A stretch of 64,000 nt of DNA from Wenzhouxiangellaceae bacterium (GTDB taxonomy: Bacteria; Pseudomonadota; Gammaproteobacteria; Xanthomonadales; Wenzhouxiangellaceae). The stretch is from assembly GCA_028289455.1 (NCBI GenBank), contig JANQPN010000027.1:1-64000 (forward strand), in the 5' to 3' direction. The position numbers were made by a program, and so were the translations under genes. The notes under the pieces were generated by a model that had not been told where the DNA came from, did no database searches, and worked only from the letters and a program-made list of their open reading frames with translations. Shown here in pieces: positions 56,852 through 64,000 of the stretch (position 1 is its first letter; each line of letters begins with the position of its first letter).

Positions 56852-57844
56852 TCAGCTGTCCGTAACTTTTAAAAACAATTGTTGCCCGGCGACATCAATT
56901 ATGCCGGCATTCTGTATCAAGACATCCTGTCCGATTACACCATCAATATCAGCATTATTCAGTTGCTGTGCCGCATTGACGACAGCGCTAAGATCAGCAA
57001 CATCAATGTACGTTTTAGATAATTGAACAGATCCCAAAACCAGTGACTGGATAGCGAAGCGCTGATAGCTGAATGCACCACCGGCACCTGCACTTGAACC
57101 TGCACCGGTATGATCTGCTTTCTTGACGTGGAATTTTGTTGTTTTTGCTGAGTGCAGGATGCTTCGGCCTGCGCCGGAATCGATAATAAACAGCCCGGAT
57201 TGGCCATTAATGCTGGTATCTATGGTTTCAAGACCGCTGTCCAGTTTCATCAGCGGAATTTTCTGATAATCCTGTGTATGCAGATAAGCGGCCAGTGATG
57301 AGGCTTGAGCCTCAGCATTATCTGTGTGCTTAATATCAGGCTGCAGCAACAGTTGTTGTCCGGCAATATCAACCAGGCCGTTATATCCGATAAGAATGTC
57401 CTGCCCGATGATTCCGTCAAGTTGAATACCGCTGCTGGCGCCCAGTGCTGCGAAAACAGTGCTTAAATCGATGGCGGCAATCTGTTGCAGGTCGAAAGGC
57501 TGTTCTTCCAGCAGGATGCCGTTCACACGGTAATAGTCCAGAGTAATAACACCACCTGCACCATAACTTTGCTCTGAATTGAGCAGATCACTCTGCGGGA
57601 TGTTATACCGGTTTAGAAGCGCTGAATGTATTACAGTCAGCTGCGCTCCAGTATCCACAATAAACACACCCTGGCGTCCATTGAGGGTTACTCTGACCGT
57701 GTCATGCCCGGTTGGCAGTTTTCCCATCTTGAAGGACAGGAAGCCGTTAACACCAGCATAGGTTTCGAGCAAGTTGGCAGGCACTGCCGACTGGCAGGCG
57801 GTAATAACTGAAATCAGTGCGATTAATAAGCTTTTATACGGCAT
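56852..57844 (-). CDS. Single-chain tandem retropepsin-like aspartic protease, lipoprotein-like
   Basis: The 330-residue protein starts with a signal and lipobox ITAC (Cys17). It contains two retropepsin-type halves. The first has DTG at residues 64-66 and the flap-side motif DGIIGQDIL near 143-151. The second has DSG at 222-224 and DGVIGQDVL near 301-309, each ending in IDVAGQQL-type strands. Both catalytic Asp are present, so a pepsin-like bilobal active site is feasible within one chain. It is predicted to face the periplasm or outer-membrane surface. Substrates are unknown. It is in tandem with the gene at 57914 on the same strand. Confidence 0.8.
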   Translation of the reverse strand: MPYKSLLIALISVITACQSAVPANLLETYAGVNGFLSFKMGKLPTGHDTVRVTLNGRQGVFIVDTGAQLTVIHSALLNRYNIPQSDLLNSEQSYGAGGVITLDYYRVNGILLEEQPFDLQQIAAIDLSTVFAALGASSGIQLDGIIGQDILIGYNGLVDIAGQQLLLQPDIKHTDNAEAQASSLAAYLHTQDYQKIPLMKLDSGLETIDTSINGQSGLFIIDSGAGRSILHSAKTTKFHVKKADHTGAGSSAGAGGAFSYQRFAIQSLVLGSVQLSKTYIDVADLSAVVNAAQQLNNADIDGVIGQDVLIQNAGIIDVAGQQLFLKVTDS

Positions 57845-57913
57845 GATTTTATCTGCAGCTCCGGTGATTTATGAAACCAGTATTGAGACAATCGCTTTAT
57901 CTATTGTATGAGC

Positions 57914-58756
57914 TCAGCGTTTTGGCATAGATTCGGATTGCCACCATTCAACTGATAATTCGTCTGTTTCAGCGCCGTCGGGCGCTGTCAGCCGTTGCTT
58001 GTCAAATGGCTGATCGAGTCTGATATTCCAGACAAAGTGATAGGCATTGTTGGGCCCTGGAGTACCTCCTCGGCCATAGGTTTTATAGAAGGTCGGAAAT
58101 ATCAGGCCGTTGACATTATTGTATTCGCCAAAGACATGTACATTGGGCCCCAGCACCTGATTGGGGTTGGCTGCCATGCCGGGGTGGTTAATATCAAAGC
58201 GTATGGCTTTCATCACCCCGTGTTCAGGATCAACAAACAATTCATAGAAAGTGCCGGGAATGCTGGGGCTGCGTGAGTCGAAAGTGATTCTCAGCACTTC
58301 ATAGTCAGTATCATCATCAGGTAATCGTCCGGTGGTTACCGGGCCGATATTGGCATCGTCTGAAAACATCAGCCACGGGAGTGTCAGAAAGCTTGAGGTT
58401 AACCGTACAAAAAAACCCGGTGGCAGAGGAACTGGCCACTGATGCGACCAGACGGTTTCCCGATCCCAGGCTATCGCGGCGTCAAAGAAAGGCCATTCCA
58501 GGTACGCGGAACCGTTTTCCAGATTAACGGATTCCACCGAGTAAAACGGCGATGGGTTCCCGAGAGCCTTGGTAAAGAAATTGAACTGCAGGCTTTCAGC
58601 TGCAGCCATAGCGTCCATCCCGCCATGTGCAGTGATAACCTCATCAGCCAGTTTGCGGCTGGCCTCGTCAGCATATTGAGGCGTACCATGAAACCACGGC
58701 GACGCAGATGCTGTCAGTGATACCATTAATATCATTGGTGCAAGAAGTTTTGACAT
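57914..58756 (-). CDS. Secreted LolA-like / DUF6503-like protein
   Basis: A signal peptide (cleavage after LTASA) precedes a 260-residue mature protein. It starts with the ADEVITAHGGMDAM segment and continues with beta strands rich in aromatic residues and a long YEVLRITFDS strand. The pattern resembles the LolA/LolB-like beta-barrel superfamily and DUF6503. A lipid- or sterol-like ligand is possible but unproven. It lies upstream of, and probably co-transcribed with, the tandem protease gene. Confidence 0.6.
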   Translation of the reverse strand: MSKLLAPMILMVSLTASASPWFHGTPQYADEASRKLADEVITAHGGMDAMAAAESLQFNFFTKALGNPSPFYSVESVNLENGSAYLEWPFFDAAIAWDRETVWSHQWPVPLPPGFFVRLTSSFLTLPWLMFSDDANIGPVTTGRLPDDDTDYEVLRITFDSRSPSIPGTFYELFVDPEHGVMKAIRFDINHPGMAANPNQVLGPNVHVFGEYNNVNGLIFPTFYKTYGRGGTPGPNNAYHFVWNIRLDQPFDKQRLTAPDGAETDELSVEWWQSESMPKR

Positions 58757-58845
58757 GGGTCATTCCAAATAGGTTGATGGTGCAGTTATGATCCCGGCCA
58801 AAAGCAGCAATGTCCTGAGAAAAAATTGCGGAAAACTTCTCGAAA

Positions 58846-60999
58846 ATGATCGAAAATAATCCCAGCGCGCCAACTTTCGAGCAACGTCGAAAAACACCTG
58901 CCATGCGCATAGGCGATTGGGTTCTGCATGCGGATCTGGGGGTATTGCGCCAGGCAGATCAGGAAGTTCGGCTGAATGCGAAGACGCTGCATGTATTACT
59001 GGTGCTGGTTGCACCCGATGGGCGTGGTGTAGCCCGTAACAGCCTGCTGGAAGAAATTTGGGGAGCATCCTATCCCAGTGACAGTGTGGTATCGCGGGCT
59101 ATTGCCGATCTGCGTAACGTCTTTGGCGAAAAAGCCGGTGAACAGCGTTATATCAGAACCCTGCCCAAGTATGGTTATCAGCTGGTCGCTGGGGTTAAAC
59201 CTGCAGCGGATCAGCAACCGGCAGCTGAGGCGTCCGGCGCTGTTATTCGCAACCAGGCCGGGCATCGCAGTTTCAGCAGACTGCAATATCCTATGTATGC
59301 ACTGCTGATGGTAGTAATTGGTGTGGTTATAGTTATTGGCAGGCAGGGTAGTACTCTGTTGCCGAATGGCAGTTCCACGCAACAGCTGCCCGCGCCCCGG
59401 CCGTTGACATCAGCGCCGGGGGTCGAACACCAGCCGAGATTTTCTCCGGATGGCAGCTGGGTTATTTATGCAGCTCTTAAGCCGGACAGGAGTGACTGGG
59501 ATTTATTCCGGGCATTTGTTGATGACGGCAGTTCACAACCGGTTGCTACCAGTACCGGGGTGGATGAGCATGGGCCGGCAGTATCTCCGGCTGGTGACCA
59601 GGTGGCTTATGTGCGTTTAGCGGCAGACTCATGCGAGGTGGTCATTCAAACGGTTACCGTTGGGGTACCGTCTCCGATAGCTGAATGTACCAGCCGGTTT
59701 CCAACGCTGGTGGACTGGTCACCGGACGGAGACTGGCTGGCTTACACCATAGATGCATCACAGGAAAACAGCCAGCGGCGCAGGTTGTATGCGGTTAACC
59801 GGCATAACCATGAGCAGAGGCGGTTAACCGATGCTGTATCTGTCAGCGGCAGTGATTTTTACCCCCGCTATTCACCGTCAGGACAGCAGCTGGCATTTCT
59901 GCGCGGTGAGCCTCAGCCTGATCATCGCACAACCCTGTGGGTGGTTGACTTACACAATGGTGAAGAGCGGCAGATCAGCCAGCTGCCGACGCAAATTGGC
60001 GGTATGGCGTGGCTGGATGAACAGCATTTGATTTACAGTTCAGCAGATGCCGGACAGTTTCAGATGTTCCGGATCAATATTAATACCATTGAAAAATATA
60101 CCTATTCAGCCACTGGTATAATCCACCCCGACTTTCACCCAAGCAGCGGCAAACTGGCTGTCGCCCAGTTGCGTAATGAATACGATCTGCTGTTGTACAA
60201 GCCAGGGGCGGGCACTGTTACGGTGGCACAATCAACCAGCGATGACCATTCCGGGGTATTGTCTCCTGATGAGCAATGGCTGGCATTTATTTCCCGGCGC
60301 AGTGGTACTGAAGAGTTATGGATTGCCGGTAGCGATTTCACTACTGCCCGCCGTTTGACACGGTTTGAAGGGGCTACGTTGCGCTATCCTCACTGGCATC
60401 CTGACGGCAGCAGACTGTTGTTCACAGCACAAAGCGAGGGTAGGGAACAGTTGTATCAGGTTGATATCGTCACGGCGGAAGTCAGCCCATTGGGCTCCGA
60501 AGACATTGATGTAACAACACCCAAATGGATGCCGGGAGGGCGGCAGTGGGTTAGCGGTTGCCGACTGCAGCAGCGTTGGTCATTGTGCCTCGGAGATGCC
60601 GATGGATATCAGGAGCTGGCAGCTGGTTTGTTCCGGCCGGTACCATCAGATGAGCATACCCTTTATGCGGTGGATACTGATGGAATATTACACCGTTACG
60701 ATATCGATCAGCGCAGCAGTGAGCCGGTTTGGAACGGTTTACCGGGCAGCGGGCGGATGGGGTGGACAGTAGCTGACCGGCAATTGTATTACCTGGTGGG
60801 TGACAGCAATACCAGTCTTGGCCGACTGCATCAGCGTGACCTGGTATCCGGCAGGGAAACGCTGCTCTATCAGGGCAGCCTGCCGCTGGCTGACACCACG
60901 TTGCACCATGGGATGCGATCAGGCGCGATTTTGTTCACCGGCTCAAAATCGGAAAATGATGATGTGGTGTTTTTTCAGGATTTACAATCCAGCCGGTAG
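58846..60999 (+). CDS. Membrane-bound CadC/OmpR-type regulator with TolB-like beta-propeller
   Basis: The 717-residue protein begins with a winged-helix domain of the OmpR/PhoB type (about residues 20-115; motif RAIADLRNVFGEKAGEQRYIRTLPKYGYQLVAG at about 84-116). A single membrane helix follows (about 145-167), then PD40/TolB-type propeller blades (about 190-700; repeated FSPDGSWVIYAA, SPSGQQLAFLRG and HPDGSRLLFTA patterns). This topology makes a one-component transmembrane regulator that could sense an envelope ligand through the propeller and bind DNA inside the cell. It is divergent from the gene at 57914. Its targets are unknown. Confidence 0.85.
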   Translation: MIENNPSAPTFEQRRKTPAMRIGDWVLHADLGVLRQADQEVRLNAKTLHVLLVLVAPDGRGVARNSLLEEIWGASYPSDSVVSRAIADLRNVFGEKAGEQRYIRTLPKYGYQLVAGVKPAADQQPAAEASGAVIRNQAGHRSFSRLQYPMYALLMVVIGVVIVIGRQGSTLLPNGSSTQQLPAPRPLTSAPGVEHQPRFSPDGSWVIYAALKPDRSDWDLFRAFVDDGSSQPVATSTGVDEHGPAVSPAGDQVAYVRLAADSCEVVIQTVTVGVPSPIAECTSRFPTLVDWSPDGDWLAYTIDASQENSQRRRLYAVNRHNHEQRRLTDAVSVSGSDFYPRYSPSGQQLAFLRGEPQPDHRTTLWVVDLHNGEERQISQLPTQIGGMAWLDEQHLIYSSADAGQFQMFRININTIEKYTYSATGIIHPDFHPSSGKLAVAQLRNEYDLLLYKPGAGTVTVAQSTSDDHSGVLSPDEQWLAFISRRSGTEELWIAGSDFTTARRLTRFEGATLRYPHWHPDGSRLLFTAQSEGREQLYQVDIVTAEVSPLGSEDIDVTTPKWMPGGRQWVSGCRLQQRWSLCLGDADGYQELAAGLFRPVPSDEHTLYAVDTDGILHRYDIDQRSSEPVWNGLPGSGRMGWTVADRQLYYLVGDSNTSLGRLHQRDLVSGRETLLYQGSLPLADTTLHHGMRSGAILFTGSKSENDDVVFFQDLQSSR

Positions 61000-61283
61000 A
61001 CCATCATGGATATTTCCAGCATGCTCGGCTGCTCATGCTAGTACTTCTGTAAGCTTTTCATAATTAATTTGGATGCATATGCTGTTTACTAAACTGATTC
61101 AGCGTTTGCATGTGGCTGTTTTATAAGGGGTATTTCGCTTATCTTTCAGGTTGCAAAAAAAATTTAAAATCCGATGAACCTTTTATAACTCAATCATCAC
61201 TCACCAGACAGATAAGTCTGTGCTCAGCTGGGGCTGACGCACGTAATTACCCGTTAAACCATTACCAGGAGTAGGTGAGTTTC
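61000..61283 (+). other. Intergenic leader upstream of the S74-domain protein
   Basis: This 284-bp stretch has no gene. It holds a short imperfect inverted repeat (AGCATG/CATGCT near 61018-61039) and an AT-rich run near 61150-61190. The latter contains possible -10 elements without a good -35. An AGGAG (61267-61271) lies before the ATG at 61284. Confidence 0.4.
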
Positions 61284-62984
61284 ATGAATAAGCAGTGTTT
61301 AAGGTTTTTGATAGGCGCGTTGGTGACAACGGGCAGCAGCGCGCTGGTGGCGCAGGATTTTGAGTTTGCCAATGACGGAAGTCTGACAGCGCCGATTTAT
61401 CGTTATGGAGACACCGCCGGTAACGGTCAGTTTTGGGATGGCCGGGAGCTGGGTAACAACAACCTGCAATTCCAGTATAGCGGTGCCGGACAGGCAGGTA
61501 CTTATTTATTTGGTATCGATGGAACATTCACCACGCCATCCATCAATGTATTGAATGGTTCAACATTCGGCAACATCATCTTTGGCGATACTGCCGGAAA
61601 TGGACAGGTCTGGAATGCCGCTGAACTGGTTGATAACAACCTGCAGTTCCAATACAGCGGTAATGGTCAGGCCGGTACTTTCCTGTTTGGCCTGGACGGC
61701 CGTTTCACCGCGCCTATTTTCCGCTTCGGTGATACCGCCGGTAACGGTCAGTTCTGGGATGCTCAGGAATTAGGCGACAACAACCTGCAGGTTCAATATA
61801 CCGGTGCCGGTCAGGCGGGAACCTATTTGTTCGGCCTCAACGGTACGTTTACCTCACCTGTTGTTGAGTGGGCTGATAACACCACCAACCCCAACGGGCA
61901 AACCTGGACATCCCTGGAGCTGGCTGATCAGGATCTGCAGATTCAGTACTCCGGACTGGCTCAGGCCGGCACTTATAACTTTGGTGTTGATGGTACTTTT
62001 ACTGCACCGATTGTGCAGCTGGGTGATACCGGCGGTAACAGCCAGTTCTGGGATTTGGAAGAGCTGGCCAATAACGCTTTTCAGATTCAGTACAGTGGTG
62101 CAGGTCAGGCCGGCACCTATAACTTTGGTGTGGACGGTACCTTTACTGCACCGATTGTGCAGCTTGGCGATACAGGCGGCAACAATCAGTTCTGGGATCT
62201 GGAAGAACTGGCCAATAACGCATTTCAGATTCAGTACAGCGGCGCAGGCCAGGCCGGAACCTATAACTTCGGCGTAGACGGTACGTTTACCACACCGATT
62301 CTGCAGCTGGGCGATACTGCCGGTAACAACCAGTTCTGGGATCTTGAGGAACTGGGCGATAACACCTTTCAGATTCAGTACAGTGGTGCCGGTCAGGCCG
62401 GTACATTTCTGTTTGGTGTAGACGGTATTCTTGAAGCACCTGTATTCCAGCCTGCCGATACCGGTGGCAATGGCCAGGTATGGACCATTGAGGAGCTGGC
62501 CGATAATAACCTGGAAATTTTCTATTCCGGCAATCCTGGTCCTGAAGTGCCTACCTACATATTTGGTGTAAACGGCACTTTGACAGTTCCTACCCTGGTG
62601 CAGACATCAGACGCAAAATTCAAGGAAAACATCGAACCATTAAATAATGCTCTGGATACGATCAATGCCCTTGAAGGTATCCGTTTTACCTGGAAAGACT
62701 CCGGCCGGGAATCTATTGGCTTTGTGGCTCAGGACATCGAGCAGGTTGTGCCCCAGCTGGTACATACCGGTACCGATGGTTCCAAAGCAGTGGAATACAG
62801 CAAACTGGTTGCTGTACTGGTGGAAGCATTGAAGGAACAGCAAAACCTGCTGGACCAGCAGTCACAGGAGCTGGCAGCTTTTCGCACTGAAATGGAGTCT
62901 GTCCGTGAGCTGAAAGCCGATCTGGAATGGTTGAACCATGCCCTGGTGCCGGAAAGCCTGCAGCTGACTCAGACCAGTCGGTAA
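61284..62984 (+). CDS. Secreted repeat protein with C-terminal S74 endosialidase-type chaperone domain
   Basis: The ATG at 61284 opens a signal peptide (cleavage near SALVAQ) and a 566-residue protein. Eight repeats of about 48 residues (residues 34-432; consensus FTAPIVQLGDTGGN-QFWD then SGAGQAGTYNFGVDGT) precede a C-terminal S74 domain. In the S74 domain Ser442 in TSDAKFKEN is followed five residues later by Lys447, the expected autoproteolytic dyad. S74 domains fold trimeric fibres and then cut themselves off. No phage genes are near. It is likely a trimeric surface fibre. The downstream ATG overlaps its stop (TAATG), suggesting coupling. Confidence 0.85.
   Translation: MNKQCLRFLIGALVTTGSSALVAQDFEFANDGSLTAPIYRYGDTAGNGQFWDGRELGNNNLQFQYSGAGQAGTYLFGIDGTFTTPSINVLNGSTFGNIIFGDTAGNGQVWNAAELVDNNLQFQYSGNGQAGTFLFGLDGRFTAPIFRFGDTAGNGQFWDAQELGDNNLQVQYTGAGQAGTYLFGLNGTFTSPVVEWADNTTNPNGQTWTSLELADQDLQIQYSGLAQAGTYNFGVDGTFTAPIVQLGDTGGNSQFWDLEELANNAFQIQYSGAGQAGTYNFGVDGTFTAPIVQLGDTGGNNQFWDLEELANNAFQIQYSGAGQAGTYNFGVDGTFTTPILQLGDTAGNNQFWDLEELGDNTFQIQYSGAGQAGTFLFGVDGILEAPVFQPADTGGNGQVWTIEELADNNLEIFYSGNPGPEVPTYIFGVNGTLTVPTLVQTSDAKFKENIEPLNNALDTINALEGIRFTWKDSGRESIGFVAQDIEQVVPQLVHTGTDGSKAVEYSKLVAVLVEALKEQQNLLDQQSQELAAFRTEMESVRELKADLEWLNHALVPESLQLTQTSR
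61383..62579 (+). repeat. Eight tandem repeats of about 144 bp in the S74 protein gene
   Basis: Units 5 (61998), 6 (62142) and 7 (62286) are exactly 144 bp long and nearly identical in amino-acid sequence. Units 1-4 and 8 are more diverged and slightly longer or shorter (unit 8 spans 62430-62579). The gradient suggests recent expansion from the middle of the array. Confidence 0.9.
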
Positions 62985-62995
62985 TGGTGACTATC

Positions 62996-64000
62996 ATGAT
63001 AAGCAAATACCGGCATATTTTATGTTTGCTGCTGATGCTGTTGAGCATAACCGGTTGGGCGCAGTCGAATCTGGTCAATAACGGTGCATCGATCAGTATT
63101 GCTGATGGTGTCAATGTCATAGTTGCAGACAGTGTGATTAATGGTGCAGGAGGTCTGTTTGATAATGCAGGCACTGTGACCATTGACGGAGACTTCACCA
63201 ATAATGGCGGCAACCCTGCGTTTACGGTTGGAGCCGGGACGGTTGATCTGGCCGGCACCGGCGAGCAAACCATCGGTGGCAGCAGTGTCACCAGTTTCAA
63301 TGTGCTTAACTTTTCCGGGGCAGGCAATAAACTGCTGGCCACTGATATTGCGGTGACTGACACCATAGACCTGGTTAACGCCAGCCTGGCGCTGCAGAGC
63401 AATACCTTATCAATCCAGTCTGCAGATACCACTGCGATCAGTACCAGTAGTGGACAGATAATCAGTGAATCAACTGATGCGGCAGGAATTGTTGATTGGG
63501 CAATAGGTGCGGCCACAGGTGTATTCAGTATTCCGTTTGCAACGCTGACAGGCACACCGGTTACTGTTACAGCCAGTATCAACGCTCCCGGTACAGGTGA
63601 CGGCAGCGTCAGCTTTGCCACCTACCCGACAGCCGCAGATAACCTGCCGCTGCCGCCGGGTGCGACCGATCTGGATATTCTGGATGCAGTTACCGATGAC
63701 GCCGATGTTGCGGTAAACCGATTCTGGGTGGCCAGCAGCGCGGGTTTTGCTACGCCACCTGCCTATACCTTGAGTGTCAGTCCCGACCCTGCCAATGATC
63801 TGGCATTCAGTGCCGGTGAACTGGACGGTAATCTGGCTGGTGTACAGTTTGTAACCGGTGATTGGATGGATGGTAATGGCGGCAGCGTGCCGGCTGGTTC
63901 CAGCGTTGATGTGGAAATAACCACAGCAGGAGCCACACCAGTGGCAATAACCGGCATCAACGATGAACCGGCATTCGTATTAAACGCGGAAGAAGGTGTG
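62996..64000 (+). CDS. Large secreted protein, N-terminal part (runs off the window)
   Basis: An ATG at 62996 (preceded by GGTGA) or at 62984 (overlapping the S74 gene stop as TAATG) opens a signal peptide (LCLLLMLLSITGWAQ). The frame is open to the end of the window, 335 residues. The mature sequence starts with short Asn/Gly/Thr-rich beta repeats (SLVNNG-, -TIDGDFTNNGGN-) of the kind seen in beta-helix or adhesin-like surface proteins. No cysteine occurs after the signal peptide in the visible part. Coupling to the S74 gene suggests a common surface structure. The C-terminal sorting region is outside the window. Confidence 0.8.
   Translation, partial: MISKYRHILCLLLMLLSITGWAQSNLVNNGASISIADGVNVIVADSVINGAGGLFDNAGTVTIDGDFTNNGGNPAFTVGAGTVDLAGTGEQTIGGSSVTSFNVLNFSGAGNKLLATDIAVTDTIDLVNASLALQSNTLSIQSADTTAISTSSGQIISESTDAAGIVDWAIGAATGVFSIPFATLTGTPVTVTASINAPGTGDGSVSFATYPTAADNLPLPPGATDLDILDAVTDDADVAVNRFWVASSAGFATPPAYTLSVSPDPANDLAFSAGELDGNLAGVQFVTGDWMDGNGGSVPAGSSVDVEITTAGATPVAITGINDEPAFVLNAEEGV

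Noticed and set aside
61383..62579. Regular repeats considered as a CRISPR array or other non-coding repeat
   Set aside because: The 144-bp units are in-frame protein repeats with codon-level changes in one long open frame; there are no short identical repeats with unique spacers and no cas genes nearby.
61284..62984. S74 domain considered as a prophage tail fibre
   Set aside because: The protein has a signal peptide, and no capsid, portal, integrase, lysis or other tail genes occur nearby in the window.

Overview
The window reads as chromosomal DNA of a free-living, aerobic gammaproteobacterium of moderate GC content. Evidence for this includes ftsE-ftsX-rpoH, miaB-ybeZ-ybeY-corC, hemA-prfA, lolB with tRNA-Gln and prs, an MCC-type leucine/isovalerate cluster, and tdh and kbl. 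The many secreted repeat proteins, kinase-TPR/ECF-sigma modules, a CadC-like regulator fused to a beta-propeller, and a C-terminal DGYE-type tail resemble Marinicella and Xanthomonadales-related lineages. That placement is only an impression. I see no prophage, insertion sequence, rRNA operon or CRISPR array. Genes are densely packed, with many 1-11 bp overlaps, and no gene-free stretch exceeds 300 bp.

Layout. 1-4424: end of gspE, gspF, ftsE, ftsX and rpoH, closed by a clear terminator. 4461-7622: small redox, membrane and ferritin-like genes. 7698-13708: alkyltransferase-like protein, methyltransferase, DegP-like protease, FHA membrane protein, YeiH transporter and a DUF885 peptidase. 13748-20320 (minus strand): hydrolase and lepB; then, in transcription order, miaB, ybeZ, ybeY, corC and a DUF4105/Lnb-type membrane protein. 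20512-31464: tdh, DUF4197 lipoprotein, S4 protein, truD, a second lepB, a large secreted beta-helix protein, a DsbA-like protein and kbl. 31559-37294: small membrane proteins, an ECF sigma/membrane-protein pair, a VOC protein, Asp/Glu racemase, an M23 peptidase and others. 37396-43932: thiolase and liuBCDE. 43957-50387: kinase-TPR/ECF sigma pair, HSD10-type dehydrogenase, MscS channel and MFS transporter. 50422-56767: prfA, hemA, TPR lipoprotein, lolB, tRNA-Gln and prs. 56852-64000: tandem aspartic protease, LolA-like secreted protein, transmembrane regulator, an S74-domain repeat protein and the start of another large secreted protein.

The most notable observation concerns the miaB-ybeZ-ybeY-corC operon. 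In this operon the last gene is normally lnt, encoding apolipoprotein N-acyltransferase. Here the slot is filled by an 8-bp-overlapping DUF4105 protein with a periplasmic Cys/His domain and five transmembrane helices, the architecture of the Bacteroides Lnb N-acyltransferase. This looks like a non-orthologous replacement of the last step of lipoprotein maturation. The window also encodes clients of that step: LolB, a TPR lipoprotein, a DUF4197 lipoprotein and a lipoprotein-like aspartic protease. The next most interesting items are the single-chain tandem retropepsin at 56852-57844 and the 48-residue-repeat S74 protein at 61284-62984.
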